Counted from the stretch's first letter, positions 1 to 10,732 are shown. The stretch: DNA of 44,979 nt from Dissophora ornata (GCA_025201705.1 MU616762.1:1-44979); one strand, 5' to 3'. A program made the numbers and translations. The notes: generated by a model not told the origin, from the letters alone.

Positions 1-2
1 AG

Positions 3-206
3 GATGCGAAGAAGCGAAAGCAGGCGGAGGAGGCAAGGCGAGAATTCGCGGAAGAAAGGGCAGAGTTGTTGGCCCTCCACACGAGAATGAAGAACTCGGT
101 GGAGAAGTTAAAAGACACGCACGACTTGGCCGTGCTCAAGTCGTTTAAAGTCCGTGTAAAGGAGATCCTCTTCGATGTAGACGACTTGATCAAAAAACGG
201 GCATAG
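3..206 (+). CDS. C-terminal end of an unknown coiled-coil protein (5' truncated)
   Basis: Only the last 67 codons and a TAG stop are inside the window. The open frame starts at base 3 and runs off the left edge. The first 25 or so residues are almost all Lys, Arg, Glu, Ala and Gln (KKRKQAEEARREF), which reads as a charged coiled-coil helix. A more mixed helical tail follows, ending DDLIKKRA. No domain is recognisable and I assign no function. An AATAAA at 379-384 could be its polyadenylation signal. It lies in tandem with, and 217 bp upstream of, the Cwc25 gene. Confidence 0.6.
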   Translation, partial: DAKKRKQAEEARREFAEERAELLALHTRMKNSVEKLKDTHDLAVLKSFKVRVKEILFDVDDLIKKRA

Positions 207-423
207 ATCATTGGTGGAAAATGAAGAGACCAAATGCATCCTTTATATCCACACGCCCCCACCATCCAAATTGGGAATAGGTCAGTGGTTTGCGGCCGGC
301 CCGCGTGAGAAAATTACGTCACCGAAGTGATGATATTCGCACACCCTCCTGTAATCTGCCCACATTGTCTGCTGTTCAAATAAACCTTCTCAACCCTTAT
401 TCCAGTATACTCTTTAAGCCAAA
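207..423. promoter_or_regulatory. Intergenic region: 3' UTR of the left-edge gene and Cwc25 promoter/leader
   Basis: This 217-bp gap holds an AATAAA at 379-384. No clear TATA box is visible and no ORF of note is present. Confidence 0.4.
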
Positions 424-2096
424 ATGGGTGGAGGCGATCTCGTAAGTTACCATGGACAAGCTGCCTGCTGCTGCTCATCGACCTTCCTTCCAAGTGGACA
501 ATCGAACTAACCTCTCCCTGTCTGATGTAAAATTGCTAGAACTTGAAAAAATCCTGGCATCCGGGTACATTCCGCAACCAAGAAAAAGTCTGGAAAGAAG
601 AGAGAAAAGCAGAAGATGAGGAAAAGAAGCTGCAACAACTGAGAAAGGAGCTGGAGGAGGAAAGGCAGATTCAGGAGCTACAGAGGATTCAGGAACAAGC
701 TGGAGGCAAGAAGAGAAGCGACCGCCTCGACTGGATGTACCAGGCTGCGCCCACTGGAGCTGCTCGTGACGAGAGTGCTCTTGAGGACTATCTTTTGGGA
801 AAGCGTCGCGTGGACGATATTCTGAACAAGAAGGATAGCGGCATGCAGTCATTGAGCAAAAACTCGGACTCGTTCATGAACCAACCTTCAAATGCCAACT
901 CTATCAGGGACATCCAAGCCAAGGTTCGAGAGGACCCACTTTTAGCTATCAAACGACGAGAGCAAGCTAGTATGGAGGCTTTGATGAAAAACCCTATCAA
1001 GATGCGACAACTCAAAGAAAGCAAGGAACCCAAAAAGAAAAAGTCTAAGAAGAGCAAAGATGACAAGGCGGACAAGGCGGACAAGGAAGAGAGACGTAAG
1101 AACAGATCTGAGCACCGTAGCAGCAAACGCCGCTCTTCTCAGGATCGTGGCCACTCGAGCGACACTGACGACAGTCGAGATGACAGGAATGGGCGCTCCT
1201 CCAAGAAGTAAAGTCAACCCCCGATATAATGCCACTCGCTGTACTGACATTTTTGTAGTGACACCACTTGAATTTTCATACTATGCATTTCTTCTCGTTG
1301 TAACGACATTCCCATACAATCGCCTATAATGACACCTCCAAATCTCTGCTCTTCTTTGCCCGATAGAAGATCGCCAGAAAGAACTTCGAGCTCCAGAAGC
1401 CATCACACCAACGGACACAGTCATGGTCACAGGCCTTCTTCGCCAGCGAGACCTCGATCATCTGACCGCCAAAGATCCTCTCGGGACTCAAGATATCACT
1501 CTCGCTCAAGATCTGTATCACCATCCGCAAGCAGGCGTCGCTCTCGGTCTCCTTCCTATCGCCATTCGTCGTCCCGCTCATATCATCGCGACCGCTCCAG
1601 ATCACGGTCTCCCCAGCCCTCAAAACGCTCACACTTTCGGTCGCGATCACGATCGCCACCTCGTGTGTCAACACGTCCCCGTTCACCAGCTCGCGACCGC
1701 CAAAGAGCCAGACCATCCTCGCCATTAAGAAATGGCCCCAACGTTGACAGACCAACACCAAGCGAGCGTCAACAGAACCCCGAGGAGGAAGCGAAGCGCA
1801 GGACAGCGCTTGCAGAGGAAGAAGCAAGACGTAAGGCAGCGGTTGCAGAGGAGCGGGAAAGAAGGTTGAAGGCAATGACAGAGGATGCCTCAGCTGATGC
1901 ATTGGTGCGTAAGGCACGGCTGGCAGAGATCGCTGAGATAGAGGCTAAACAGGATGCAGAAGAAGATGCGAAGAGAAACAGGACATCCAAGGATGGTCCG
2001 GCTTCGTTCCTCAAATCTGCACAAAAGACTGCATATGACGGCATGTCGCTGGCAGACCGAGTTCAGCGCGGTCGGGCCACACTGCAGAGCCACTGA
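424..2096 (+). CDS. CWC25: Pre-mRNA-splicing factor Cwc25-like
   Basis: The three exons are 424-441, 540-1207 and 1367-2096 (471 aa). The tiny first exon encodes MGGGDL and ends at GTAAGT. It joins in frame to NLKKSWHPGT, giving the invariant Cwc25/CIR N-terminal signature. That start matches the family, so ATG 424 is firm. A long Lys/Glu coiled coil follows (about residues 25-75), then a KKKKSKKSK basic stretch, a long RS-dipeptide region in exon 3, a second charged helix, and the family C-terminus (SLADRVQRGR). Cwc25 joins the catalytically activated spliceosome after Prp2 and promotes the first transesterification, so the product should be nuclear. The RS-rich middle is much longer than in budding yeast. 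Family assignment is strong; the exon 2/3 junction (AA|GTAAAG to GATAG|A) keeps frame and turns the apparent exon 2 stop into Lys. Confidence 0.9.
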
Positions 2097-2106
2097 AGTG
2101 TTCACA

Positions 2107-2112
2107 AATAAA
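2107..2112 (+). terminator. Polyadenylation signal AATAAA of Cwc25
   Basis: AATAAA lies 11 bp after the Cwc25 stop. More A-rich AATAAA-like sequence sits at about 2260-2280. Confidence 0.5.
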
Positions 2113-2291
2113 TCACACAGACTTTGTAATCCACGGCGATGATGGTTCGTGACTGTCCCTCTTATGTAATGTTCTTGGCTTGATATCGTGGGCGAGTATC
2201 GCGCCCAATTTTGTTTCGCCATGACAGCATCTTGCGTGTGATCATCCCACTCTCCAACAAAAAATAAAATAAAAAGCATTAATCCAAGTCA

Positions 2292-5245
2292 ATGTCGCAC
2301 CATCGCTGGGAACTCTCTCCCTTGGGCAGCATTCCACACGAAGTCCTCTCCATCCTCTTGGGGTCTTTGCCAAAAGTGCCAGGTTAGCATTTGCGGCGAC
2401 TTGAAACCTGCCTCGTGGGGCACAGCTGGTCCACGTACATACTGTCTCTTTAGCACGTACTGCGGAGAGGTAGACATGTTAACTATAGCTTTTCCGCCGT
2501 GCTCTCTGTCGTAGACCCTAGAGAGGAAGTCGAAGCATTGGAAAGGCAGTACTCAACCCATGATGATAGGCTGTCAGACGATGACGAGGACGAGGAGACA
2601 AGGCGTACAAGCCCTTTGATGCAGGAACATACTATCCATCACCACACAGCCACAGATCAGGAAAACATTGAAGAACATAAGGAAAAAATTACAGAAGGAG
2701 AAGAGGAGGACTCGCACAGATCATGGAATGTGCCTGACGACGAGTGGGATTGGTCCGAGGAGGAACAAACGTCCACACCATCAAGCTCTAAAACCTCGAG
2801 ATCTACTCCGTCAGTTGCACCCGCGACACGGGGCCATGGGTCATCTTTAAGCGTTCCCCCTAGAACTCAAGGAAAACCTCTGACGGGGTTGGGCCTCACG
2901 GACTCCACGAAGCCGTATCAGGAGACGAGGCAGGCAACTCGATTAGCACCATCCAACGTCTCTGCTCCGACATCGCCTAGCTCTACACCTAAACCAAAGG
3001 CAGTTCCGACAATCGACAGTGCCGCGTCAAGCCCTATGGTCAGCTCCCACTCTTCGCATCCACTGAGTGTCGCCCAGGATTTGAATATTTCGATTTGCGA
3101 CAGTGGCCGATACATCGCATGTGCCAGCAAGAAGGTGTTCGCAATCCTTCGACGACAGTCTCACAGTCCGGAATCGCGCTCGCCTACGGATAGAGGGCGA
3201 GGCTTTCCTCGTCTCACTCACGAGTGGGTTTTAGTTGGCCAAGGAACATTGGACAGCCCGTTGTAAGAAGAATTCACGCTGGATCCACGGAATGACGGTC
3301 TTCAATGGCTCAACCTAAATTGACATTCGCGCTTTGCCCTTTGATTCTCCACAGAGACGCCATCACTGCGGTGCTGTGCTTGCCCCTGTATGTGCCTCGG
3401 TCGAACCAAAGGTATGTACTCGTTTTTTGTTGTTTTTTTTGTTTGGGGCAAGGAAATCGGCACACACATGTCTGGAAACTTATTTTTTGTCCGTCTCAGT
3501 CAAATTTATGTTGTCATAGGATATACATCTGGGATGATTAAAATATTCAACGAGGTATGAGTGGCAGCACACTTTTTTGCACGCGATTTCTAAGAACCAA
3601 TTGGAGACTGATTTTTCGCTCCTTATTTATTTTTCTAGTCTGGGGCCCAAGTCGATGTTCAGCAGCTCCATCACACTCCTGTAATCTCCATCAAGGCGCG
3701 GTTTGGAGTTGGAAAAGTCCCGGGCGAGGACGAGGATGAGATGACAATCTTGCACGAGGGGGGCAAGGTCGTTTGCATCGAAGGCGAGAGTCTATGGGTT
3801 GTTCTTCGCCTGTCAAGTGGATCTACTCGCTCCTCAGGTAGGGGATGCTGCCTAGTATTGTATAGATTATTTCATAGCTTGATACAACGACACTAACTAT
3901 CTCTCTCTCTCTCTCTCTCGCGCGCGCGCTCAACGTAACATAGTTGACAGCAAGTCAGTCCAAGTGAGCCAAGCTCCTACGTTCGCCTACAAGAAATGGA
4001 GTCTGGAAAATCAGGACCACATGGTGGATGTTATCAGCTGTGGTATGTGTCAAGTCACGCAACGCCGGTCTAAATTGGCTGCAATCGGCTGCTAACGACA
4101 TCTATCGTTTCACTGCAACAGGTCCCGCTCGACGCAGACCTACACTTTCAAACGGATTTTCATCCTCCTCAAGCTCATCTATGTATACTTGCCAGGCCAC
4201 AGAGCGATTTGTCTCAGTCGGTTCAAAGCCCATGATGGCCTTCTACGCATCTAGTAACTCCGGTCGTCCACTATTCTCCGCCACCACTCTTGCTACTCAG
4301 ATGGCTGCCAGAGTGACCAATGCCGTGTTCGGGTTTGCGAAGTCAATATGGGGCTCTTCACCGTCTCCAAGGCCTGGGTCGCCTGCATTGAACAGTTCTA
4401 ATGGAAGAGCAACACCTGATCAGAAGCGGATTTCAGGACAAGGGCTGCAGGATGAAACTGCTGGTCCCTATGGAAACATTTACTCGTCTGCGATGGCACC
4501 AGCAACCGAGGTGCCTGCTGTGCTCTGGCTGAGTGACTCTCAGCGTTGCATTCGACATTTGTCCCTTGCACCTGCTCCTCCTCGAGGATCGTGCTATCAC
4601 TATCCATCCAAATTGGCAGCCATGACAGACTCGTTAGGACGCGTGCTCTTGGTGGATCTGGAAGAGTGTGAGATTATTCGGATGTGGAAGGGCCTTCGTG
4701 GAGCGAGATGCGGCTGGATTCAAGAAGAGAGAGTCGTCAGATCTAGCAGAGGAGTGGGCAACAATTCCGATGAGGTGTTACTGAAGAGACACCTAATCCT
4801 ATACCTGGTGATATATGCCCCGAAACGTGGAACAGTCGAGATATACCCGGCACGTCAGGGCAAACGCGTTGGACTGCTGCAAGTGGGATTGGGCTGGAAG
4901 GTCTGTACGACATTTACAAGCCCTATTGGCAAGCCAGTTCTGCTGGATCGGATCGCAGCGTCGCCAAGAGTAGGTGAACCCGCTTCATCGATGTTCGCCT
5001 CGTCATCGTCCGCTTTTCCATCATCGCCATCTCTACCAGTGGGGGTGGCTCCTCTTGGGCTATCTCAATGTCTACTTATCGGACCCACTGGCGAAGTACG
5101 TCGCGTCGGATCTCGACTCGCAGATTCTTCAAATGCAACCTCGCCTTCAATGACCGGTTCGCTGGCTGTCTCCCCTGCTACGCCATCAGCAAGCGCAGGA
5201 GCACAGTCTATTGCAGGTCGCCTTCAATCTCTGGGAACATCATAA
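2292..5245 (+). CDS. RAB3GAP2: Rab3GAP regulatory (non-catalytic) subunit, N-terminal domain protein
   Basis: Reliable exons are about 2454-3262, 3355-3411, 3500-3554, 3639-3837, 3944-4042 and 4122-5245, with consistent phases. The 5' exon is uncertain. ATG 2292 opens a short frame (MSHHRWELSP) that must be spliced into the exon beginning near 2454, either with a weak GTGCCA donor at 2376 or with GTTAGC at 2383 and a different acceptor. Conserved RAB3GAP2_N blocks are visible: SISICDSGR-like first beta-propeller strand, VVIGYTSGMIKIF, FAYKKW, FVSVGSKPMMAFYA, DSLGRVLLVDLEE and IRMWKGLRGA. An acidic linker with DEWDWSEEE precedes the propeller. The family partners the catalytic Rab3GAP1 and acts on Rab3 and Rab18 at ER/Golgi membranes. 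The frame ends soon after the N-terminal domain at about 800 aa, whereas animal homologues reach about 1,400. Confidence 0.85.
3901..3928. repeat. Compound microsatellite (CT)9(CG)5
   Basis: A perfect CT run (3901-3918) passes directly into a CG run (3919-3928). It lies inside the intron between the 3639-3837 and 3944-4042 exons of the Rab3GAP2-like gene, about 15 bp before the acceptor, so it serves as part of the polypyrimidine region. Confidence 0.9.
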
Positions 5246-5390
5246 CTCGATAGTATTATTTTATAAAATCGAACCAGAAAAAAGATGTGTATATAATGCA
5301 AATGAAATAATGTGTATGGGTTTATTTGTAGATCGACTTGATCTTCCCATAAAAATAAAGAAGAAAAAGAGGATCTTTAAATATTTTTTT

Positions 5391-6556
5391 TTATCTCCTT
5401 CCTCCTCCATTCTGACGACGAGCCTTTCCTGGACGCTTCTTGGCGGGGCCGCCAGCCTTTGCAGCCTTATGACCGGGTTTGAAGGATGTCGACTTGTTGC
5501 GCTTGGTGTTGAATCCAGAGACATCTGCAGAACTCTCTGCGGTGTTGCTCTTGGCATGCCTCTTTTTGCCTCCGAATCCAAACTTTTGATCCTTCTTCTG
5601 TCGTTTGCCTCTTGATTCTGGTGTTGACGATGCAGAGCGCTTGTTGCCCTTGCCATTCTGGCCAGCGGTCTTGTACGCCTTCATTTCCTCATCGTCGCTT
5701 GCCAATGCCACATCAAAATCGTCGTCCGCGTTTGTAGAGTTGTCGTTACCCTGGCGCTCTATTGAAAGGAAGGGTAGACATGCGTAGCAGTAAGTACTCC
5801 AGCAATCCATTTTTGGCGGTGACTCTGTGATATATCCCAAAGGTGAATATAATATACGTACTCTTCTTGAGAGCACTGATCTTATCCAAAGCGTCCGCCT
5901 TTGTCTTCTCTCTCTCAAGTCTCTTCTCCGTTTGAACCTTCTTTCCGAACTTCTTCAGATCCCTCTGTGCCTTTGCCCGTTCGCTCGCCTGAATCGAAGC
6001 ATTCTCATCCAAAAGTCTCTGACGGATCTTGGCCATGTGTTCATCCGACTTGATCATCTCTGCAAAGTAATCGCCTGGACGCTCAAAGACGCCTCCTTCC
6101 TTTCTTATCCTGTCCCGTCCAAATACTGCGGCCTCCAGGGCCTGGTTATAGAATGCAACTTCACGGTTCAGGTCGTCATCGGGGTCTGTTACGTTGATGG
6201 ATTCCGTTGAGGTGACGGACTGGGTCTCGGACCAGGGGATATTGGTGGGGAGGGCGATCTGTTCACGGAGACGCTTCAACGCTGGCTAGTAAAAGTTGAC
6301 GAATATCAAGGAGCGGGAGGAGATAGAGATGTGGGGTGTTAACCAAGTATCCTTTTACGATAGCGAGCCCTCAACGGTCATACGCATAGTCACGGGGTGG
6401 TCCCAGATGCTGGTTTACTTCGTTGTTGATGGTGACCCGCTGCTCTGTCAGGATATCGATAGGACCATCCTCGTCGTTAGAGAGCATCTCGGCATCGGAA
6501 CCTTCCAGGTCCTCGAGAGTCAGTCTCTGCTCTTGCTCGCTGTCAGAATCAGACAT
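5391..6556 (-). CDS. EBP2: rRNA-processing protein EBP2
   Basis: On the minus strand the exons are 6556-6419, 6285-5862 and 5758-5391 (309 aa). Exon 1 is acidic (MSDSDSEQEQ, then TINNE). It joins in phase 0 to PALKRLREQI, which continues the conserved Ebp2 core: an NREVAFYNQAL-like helix, YFAEMIKSDEHMAKIRQRL and KFGKKVQTEKR. The C-terminal exon has the hallmark KFGFGGKKR, SSADVSGF and KKRPGKARR. In yeast and humans Ebp2 is a nucleolar factor needed for 27S pre-rRNA processing and 60S assembly. The gene is tail-to-tail with Rab3GAP2 (145 bp apart). It lies 222 bp downstream of the oxygenase stop on the same strand. Its promoter and first exon are duplicated at 10143-10728. Confidence 0.93.
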
Positions 6557-6778
6557 GGTTTGTTGTGAGGTTGATGAATGAATGGTATGGATGAGGATGA
6601 AGAGTGGGTTGCGTTTTTTTTGTCTGAACAGAGAAGTGCCTTCTCACATACTTTGCACTGGGAGAAAAGGCATATTTTTTTCGATTGTTTATGTGTGACT
6701 GGTGTATTGAGTGCAACCACATAGAATCAAATTAAGGGTAAAACATAGTCTTGAACGCGTTCTTCGCTATTGACTACT
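6557..6778 (-). promoter_or_regulatory. EBP2 promoter / 3' UTR of the oxygenase gene
   Basis: This 222-bp gap between two minus-strand genes must hold both the oxygenase 3' end and the EBP2 promoter. A nearly complete second copy occurs at about 10404-10606, lacking roughly 32 bp that contains the T7 run near 6674-6681. Confidence 0.6.
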
Positions 6779-9018
6779 CTACGCCTTATTGCGGCGACTG
6801 AGAAGATCCCTGTTCGCCTGGATCTGCTCTGGGGTCACATGCAAGCCATGGAACCCATAGGGGACACGGCGTGGGATTCTGACCTTCGCCACTGGCTCAT
6901 AATCCTGTCCAACCTTCTTGGCATCAAAGATCCACAGCTCTGTCACTTGGCTCTTGGACTTCGCCACCCCGTTTTCCATCTGGCGCTCGTCGTACACGTA
7001 CACCAATAGGTAGCCGTCATCCTCAGCCAACTCCTTTCCGTCCTTTCGGGGTGCATTTGGTACGAACAGGGCTTCGCTACCAAAAGTGTGGGGGCCAAAT
7101 TTGTGTGTGGCGCCTGTAGCTTTCTCAATCTGCTGCAGCTCCTCCACACCAAGCTCCCACTGACCATCACCGCCAGCATTCTTGAGTTGACCAGCTTTCA
7201 ACAGCTCATTCTTTCTCTCGATCACAGCTTGGAAGTTCGTCTTGACAATGCCGTCAAATTTGGCGCCTACACCAGGCGAAGAGGGTGCAATCGTGGCTCC
7301 ATAAGCATATCTCAGATCAGGCTGCATATATCGGCCCCAGTTAATCCCCGGGAACTCTGCACTAGCGGTCGAGAGTGTCGTCGTTTGTGTCTCTTTAGTC
7401 TTGAGATCAAATCGGAACAAGGTCAAGTAGGTCCCGTCAGGGTCCTGTCGTGTATAGTCACCGGAGCCGGGAGGACTGTATTGCTTCTGGTACTCTTCTT
7501 CAGTCTTGCCACCACCGTAGCCGTTGGGAGCAGTTGGCTGCCAGAGATTGATGTCGGTCAAGAATCGCTCAGAGCGGCCGGCGGTCATGCAAACGGCGAT
7601 GACATTACCTTCGGCATCGGTCTCGTCCCAGGCGTTGGCAGTATGGAAGATGTGACAGGCACGCGACTCGAACCAGATGGCTTCGTGTTTGGTAGCATCG
7701 AAATGGCGAGGAATAATACCGAAACGCGTGGGTGAATCGGGGTCGAAGGCAATTATGGGTTTACCCTCTTTCTTGTGCTTGGGCGCATCCACGATGTAGG
7801 GGACATTGAGGAGACTATTCAAACAACGCGGAGAGTAGAGAAATGCGATATCGGCTTCAGTAGCAAGTCGCATAAAGAAAGAACCGACCATTGTTATCGC
7901 TGCTACGTGAACTTACACGGAATAGGTTGGGGTGATAGCGAAATCATGCATCATTGAACCTCTTTCCAAACTGTTGATAGGCTCTTCCCAGACGAGCCTT
8001 CTGCCGTCGGCAGAAATGACTGAGTAGTATGCAAACGGGTGCGTTCTTCTCCACGAATAGAATATCAACTCGCCAGTCTTCGGATCAATCTGCAGCCAGG
8101 GTAAGAACCCGATGTAGTAACGAACCCATGTAGTTAGCTATGCTGCAGTTCTTGTTTAGATATGTTAGACGTGCTTAACAGGCAACAAAACGACTGATTG
8201 TCTACCTTGGGATGAGCAGTGCAAATTTCTTCAGAAGGTCCCTTCTTTTTGTTGACTTTGTCCGCGCTCACATTCTCCTCCTCAAAGTAATACTCGCCAG
8301 TCGTGTTCAGACTTGGGACGCTCGTCTCGATAGGCCTACCAGCCTCCTGTAGTGCCAGCAACCTAGATCCGAAATACGTCAACGCTGTATTGCCGTTTCC
8401 CTGGCCCTTCAGTCTATAAAGCATGGCCTTCAAGTTATACCAGACCATGTTTATAATTAAACCCCAAAAGACATCTGCGCCTGCCATGATCAAGCCCAAC
8501 GACAAGCCCATCTGCCCATGCTTGTTGGCTTTGAGAAACACATCGCTCCTGGCCCATCGATTCATGTAGCGAGCACGAATTGGCTCACTCGCATCTGTAC
8601 CGGGCTCAAAGTACACACCATGGAGCATTCCTATTTAGCACGCGAGTCGATTAGCGACCATTGGCCTGAAGGATATCAAGAGATGGAAGACAGTGGACAT
8701 TTCTACATAAATAACGATACCTTCGCCTTCAAACCAATGGTGAGGGGAGCCGTCCTTCGGCACGTTGAGTGAATTGGGGCCCGTTCGGACGTATTGAGAG
8801 CCGCGAAGGGACTCGGGAATGACCCCAATGACCTGGCACTCGATACCGTCGTCTCCAACAGTTTCCTCGAAGACTGGATAAAAGTTTCCATGGAGATAAG
8901 GGTGAGGATGTCCCTCAGTACGGTCCTTTGTCCGCACTTTGATGTCCGGCGCGATGGCAGAAGTTCCCTCTAACTGGTCCATCCTTTGAACGGCGGGCTC
9001 CTTGCTCCTAGAGGTCAT
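6779..9018 (-). CDS. Carotenoid/stilbene cleavage oxygenase (RPE65/CCD family)
   Basis: On the minus strand the exons are 9018-8721, 8630-8206, 8089-7917 and 7814-6779, all in phase (643 aa). Family motifs appear in order: HWFEGEG|MLHGVYF across the first junction, TAHPK, IDPKTGEL, SMMHDFAITPTYS, RFGIIPRHFDA, FHTANAWDE and PYGFHGLHV. The four expected Fe(II)-ligand histidines are present (about His239, His289, His356 and His621), so the enzyme looks active. The family cleaves a conjugated C=C bond with O2, either in carotenoids/apocarotenoids or in stilbenes. Substrate cannot be read from sequence. In Mucoromycota, relatives act in trisporoid formation, but no trisporoid gene is nearby. There is no signal peptide. 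A short hydrophobic stretch (residues about 145-160, MAGADVFWGLIINMVWY) may dip into membrane, as in RPE65. A TATAAAA box lies about 205 bp upstream. Confidence 0.9.
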
Positions 9019-9220
9019 TTTTTTGTGCTTTCCGGAGAAGGGTTGAGCTGGTTATTGCGAAGAAGGAGGAAGTGAGGAGGGTTCTGATGTTGTCGTGTTT
9101 GCTACCGAATGGGGTGTTCTTATTTCTTACTGCTGGTTAGTTGTAGCTAAAAGTGTTGCTCTTACTGGGAGAAGAAGAAAGTGAGTAAAGACAAGTTCTG
9201 TGAGAGGGGAAGGTTTGCCT

Positions 9221-9230
9221 CTATTTTATA
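9221..9230 (-). promoter_or_regulatory. TATA box of the cleavage oxygenase gene
   Basis: The minus strand reads TATAAAATAG here, about 205 bp upstream of the ATG at 9018. Spacing implies a leader of roughly 170 nt. Confidence 0.5.
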
Positions 9231-9707
9231 GCTTGAGCGAGGTTTGCAGTTTGTGTAAAACCAAGCGGTGTGTTTACAAAGACGGCAAGAAATTCATCCG
9301 TTGTTCCCAGCTGCCTCCATTGGGCGTTGCACCTTGTAGCAAATAAGAAAGTGATAATTTTGTGGAAGGGAAAATTACTGTTTGTGGAGTTTGGCGCGCG
9401 ATGTTCCGGATTTGCTGATCTGCTGGTCTATGCGTGCCGAAAAATCTCGATCTCTCGGAGAGGAATTTATCCTTAATTTATTTGCCAAGGACGCAATTTT
9501 TCAATGGATTTTGTCAACGATACCAGAACAACGCGACAACGCGGCACAGTAACCCGGAATGCGGCCAAGGAGTCGCATTCAGAGTTTATCATTTAATGCC
9601 AAGAATCAGAGGACCATGTGATATGTGCTCTGCCTTCGCCTTTTCCTTATATCATTCCTCCTCTTTGTAGGTTCAGAAGAACGGCGGACACAGCTCTTGA
9701 TGGCAAC
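9231..9707. other. Intergenic DNA left of the mosaic duplication
   Basis: About 480 bp of AT-leaning sequence with only short non-conserved ORFs. No gene, RNA or element is recognised. The mosaic block starts abruptly at 9708. Confidence 0.4.
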
Positions 9708-9771
9708 AAGGCTCGACTATTTTATATTGATTTATTTGTTTGTCTCTTTTTTTTTGTTTGTTAGTCTTGTC
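9708..9771. repeat. Direct repeat A (left copy) bounding the mosaic block
   Basis: About 64 bp beginning AAGGCTCGACTATTTTATAT and ending GTCTTGTC. It is nearly identical to 10733-10797 in the same orientation. It contains a T9 run. At its right end it fuses directly to a fragment of the Eaf1 exon through the short shared string TTGTC/CTGTC. Confidence 0.85.
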
Positions 9772-10142
9772 CGTTCACCATCACTGCTGCTTGGCTCGCT
9801 TGCTGGTGAACCAACTGAGGAGATGCCTGCTGCTGCGGGAGGGACTGTGCGGTCTGACCGTTGAGTTGCTGACCATTTTGCTGTTGTTGCTGCTGTTGTT
9901 GCTGCAACGGCCTGCGACGCTTGATGTTGGCTTTCAAAGAATCTCTGTAACTGCTGGCGTGCCTGAGCTCCAGCCTGGGCGCGAGGGAGCTGAGGGTAAT
10001 GCTGTGCTAATTGGGCAATCATCTGTGGGGTTGGAACAGCTGGTAGAGATTGAGGAGCGGTCATCGGTGTTGCCGACATGATTTGAGTCCCCGCTGCGGC
10101 TGAGCATTGCCCATGATTGGTGTTTCCACAGTCGTTGGTGTC
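9771..10142 (-). pseudogene. Truncated, internally deleted copy of the Eaf1 Gln-rich exon
   Basis: This matches 11449 to about 11988 of the Eaf1 gene in the same orientation, at roughly 95% or better between deletions. Three deletions are visible by eye. Two of three 15-bp CCGTTGAGTTGCTGA units are lost. A 35-bp piece between TTGCAG direct repeats is lost, which shifts the frame. About 94 bp of CAG-rich tract between GCTGC repeats is lost. The remaining minus-strand ORF (10079-9732) starts like Eaf1 (MSATPMTAPQSLP), then drifts out of frame after QASQAVAA. It has no own N-terminus and is best read as a dead fragment. Confidence 0.88.
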
Positions 10143-10728
10143 AAAAGTTGACGAATATCAAGGAGCGGGGGGAGATAGAGATGTGGGGGTGTTAATCCTT
10201 TTGCCATAGCGGGTCCTCAACGGCCATACCCATAGTCACGGGGTGGTCCCAGACGCTGGTTTTACTTCCTTGTTGATGGCGACACGCTGCCCTGTTAGGA
10301 TATCGATAGGACCATTCTCGTCGTTGGAGAGCATCTCGGCATTGGAACCTTCCAGGTCCTCGAGAGTCAGTCTCTGCTCTTGCTCGCTGTCAGAATCAGA
10401 CATGGTTTGTTGTGAGGTTGATGAATGAATGGTATGGATGAGGATGAAGAGTGAGTTGCGTTTTTTTTTGTCCGAGCAGAGAAGTGCCTTCGCCTTCTCA
10501 CATACTTCGCACTGGTAGAAAAGTGTATTGAGTGCAACCACATAGAATCAAATTAAGAGTAAAACAGAGTCTTGAACGCGTTCTTCGCTTCAATATTGAC
10601 TACTCTCTACGCCTTATTGCGGCGACTGAGCAGATCCTTGTTCGCCTAAATCTACTCTGGGGTCACATACAAACCGTGGAACCCATAGGGGACACGGCGT
10701 GGGATCCTGACCTTCGTCACCGGCTCAT
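10143..10728 (-). pseudogene. Copy of the EBP2 promoter/exon 1 joined to the oxygenase 3' end
   Basis: This matches 6291-6900 in the same orientation. It holds part of EBP2 intron 1, exon 1 (10403-10266, still 46 codons and open, with changes such as SDAE to SNAE and INNE to INKE), the whole EBP2 promoter (with about 32 bp missing), and the last 40 or so codons of the cleavage oxygenase (10607-10728). The oxygenase part is dead. It has TAG codons at 10652-10654 and 10646-10648, and the second His of the GFHGLH motif is Tyr. EBP2 exons 2 and 3 are absent. A short in-frame readthrough ends GTTP a few codons past the copied splice donor. Confidence 0.9.
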
Positions 10729-10732
10729 GTCT

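Noticed and set aside
9740..10081. Plus-strand ORF of 113 aa in the mosaic region
   Set aside because: It is the antisense of the collapsed Gln-rich Eaf1 fragment and not an independent gene.
10607..10728. Repeat-induced point mutation (RIP) in the duplicated segment
   Set aside because: The oxygenase fragment shows several C-to-T changes, some at CpA. However, the EBP2 and Eaf1 portions show changes in both directions plus transversions. The sample is small and RIP is not established in early-diverging fungi.
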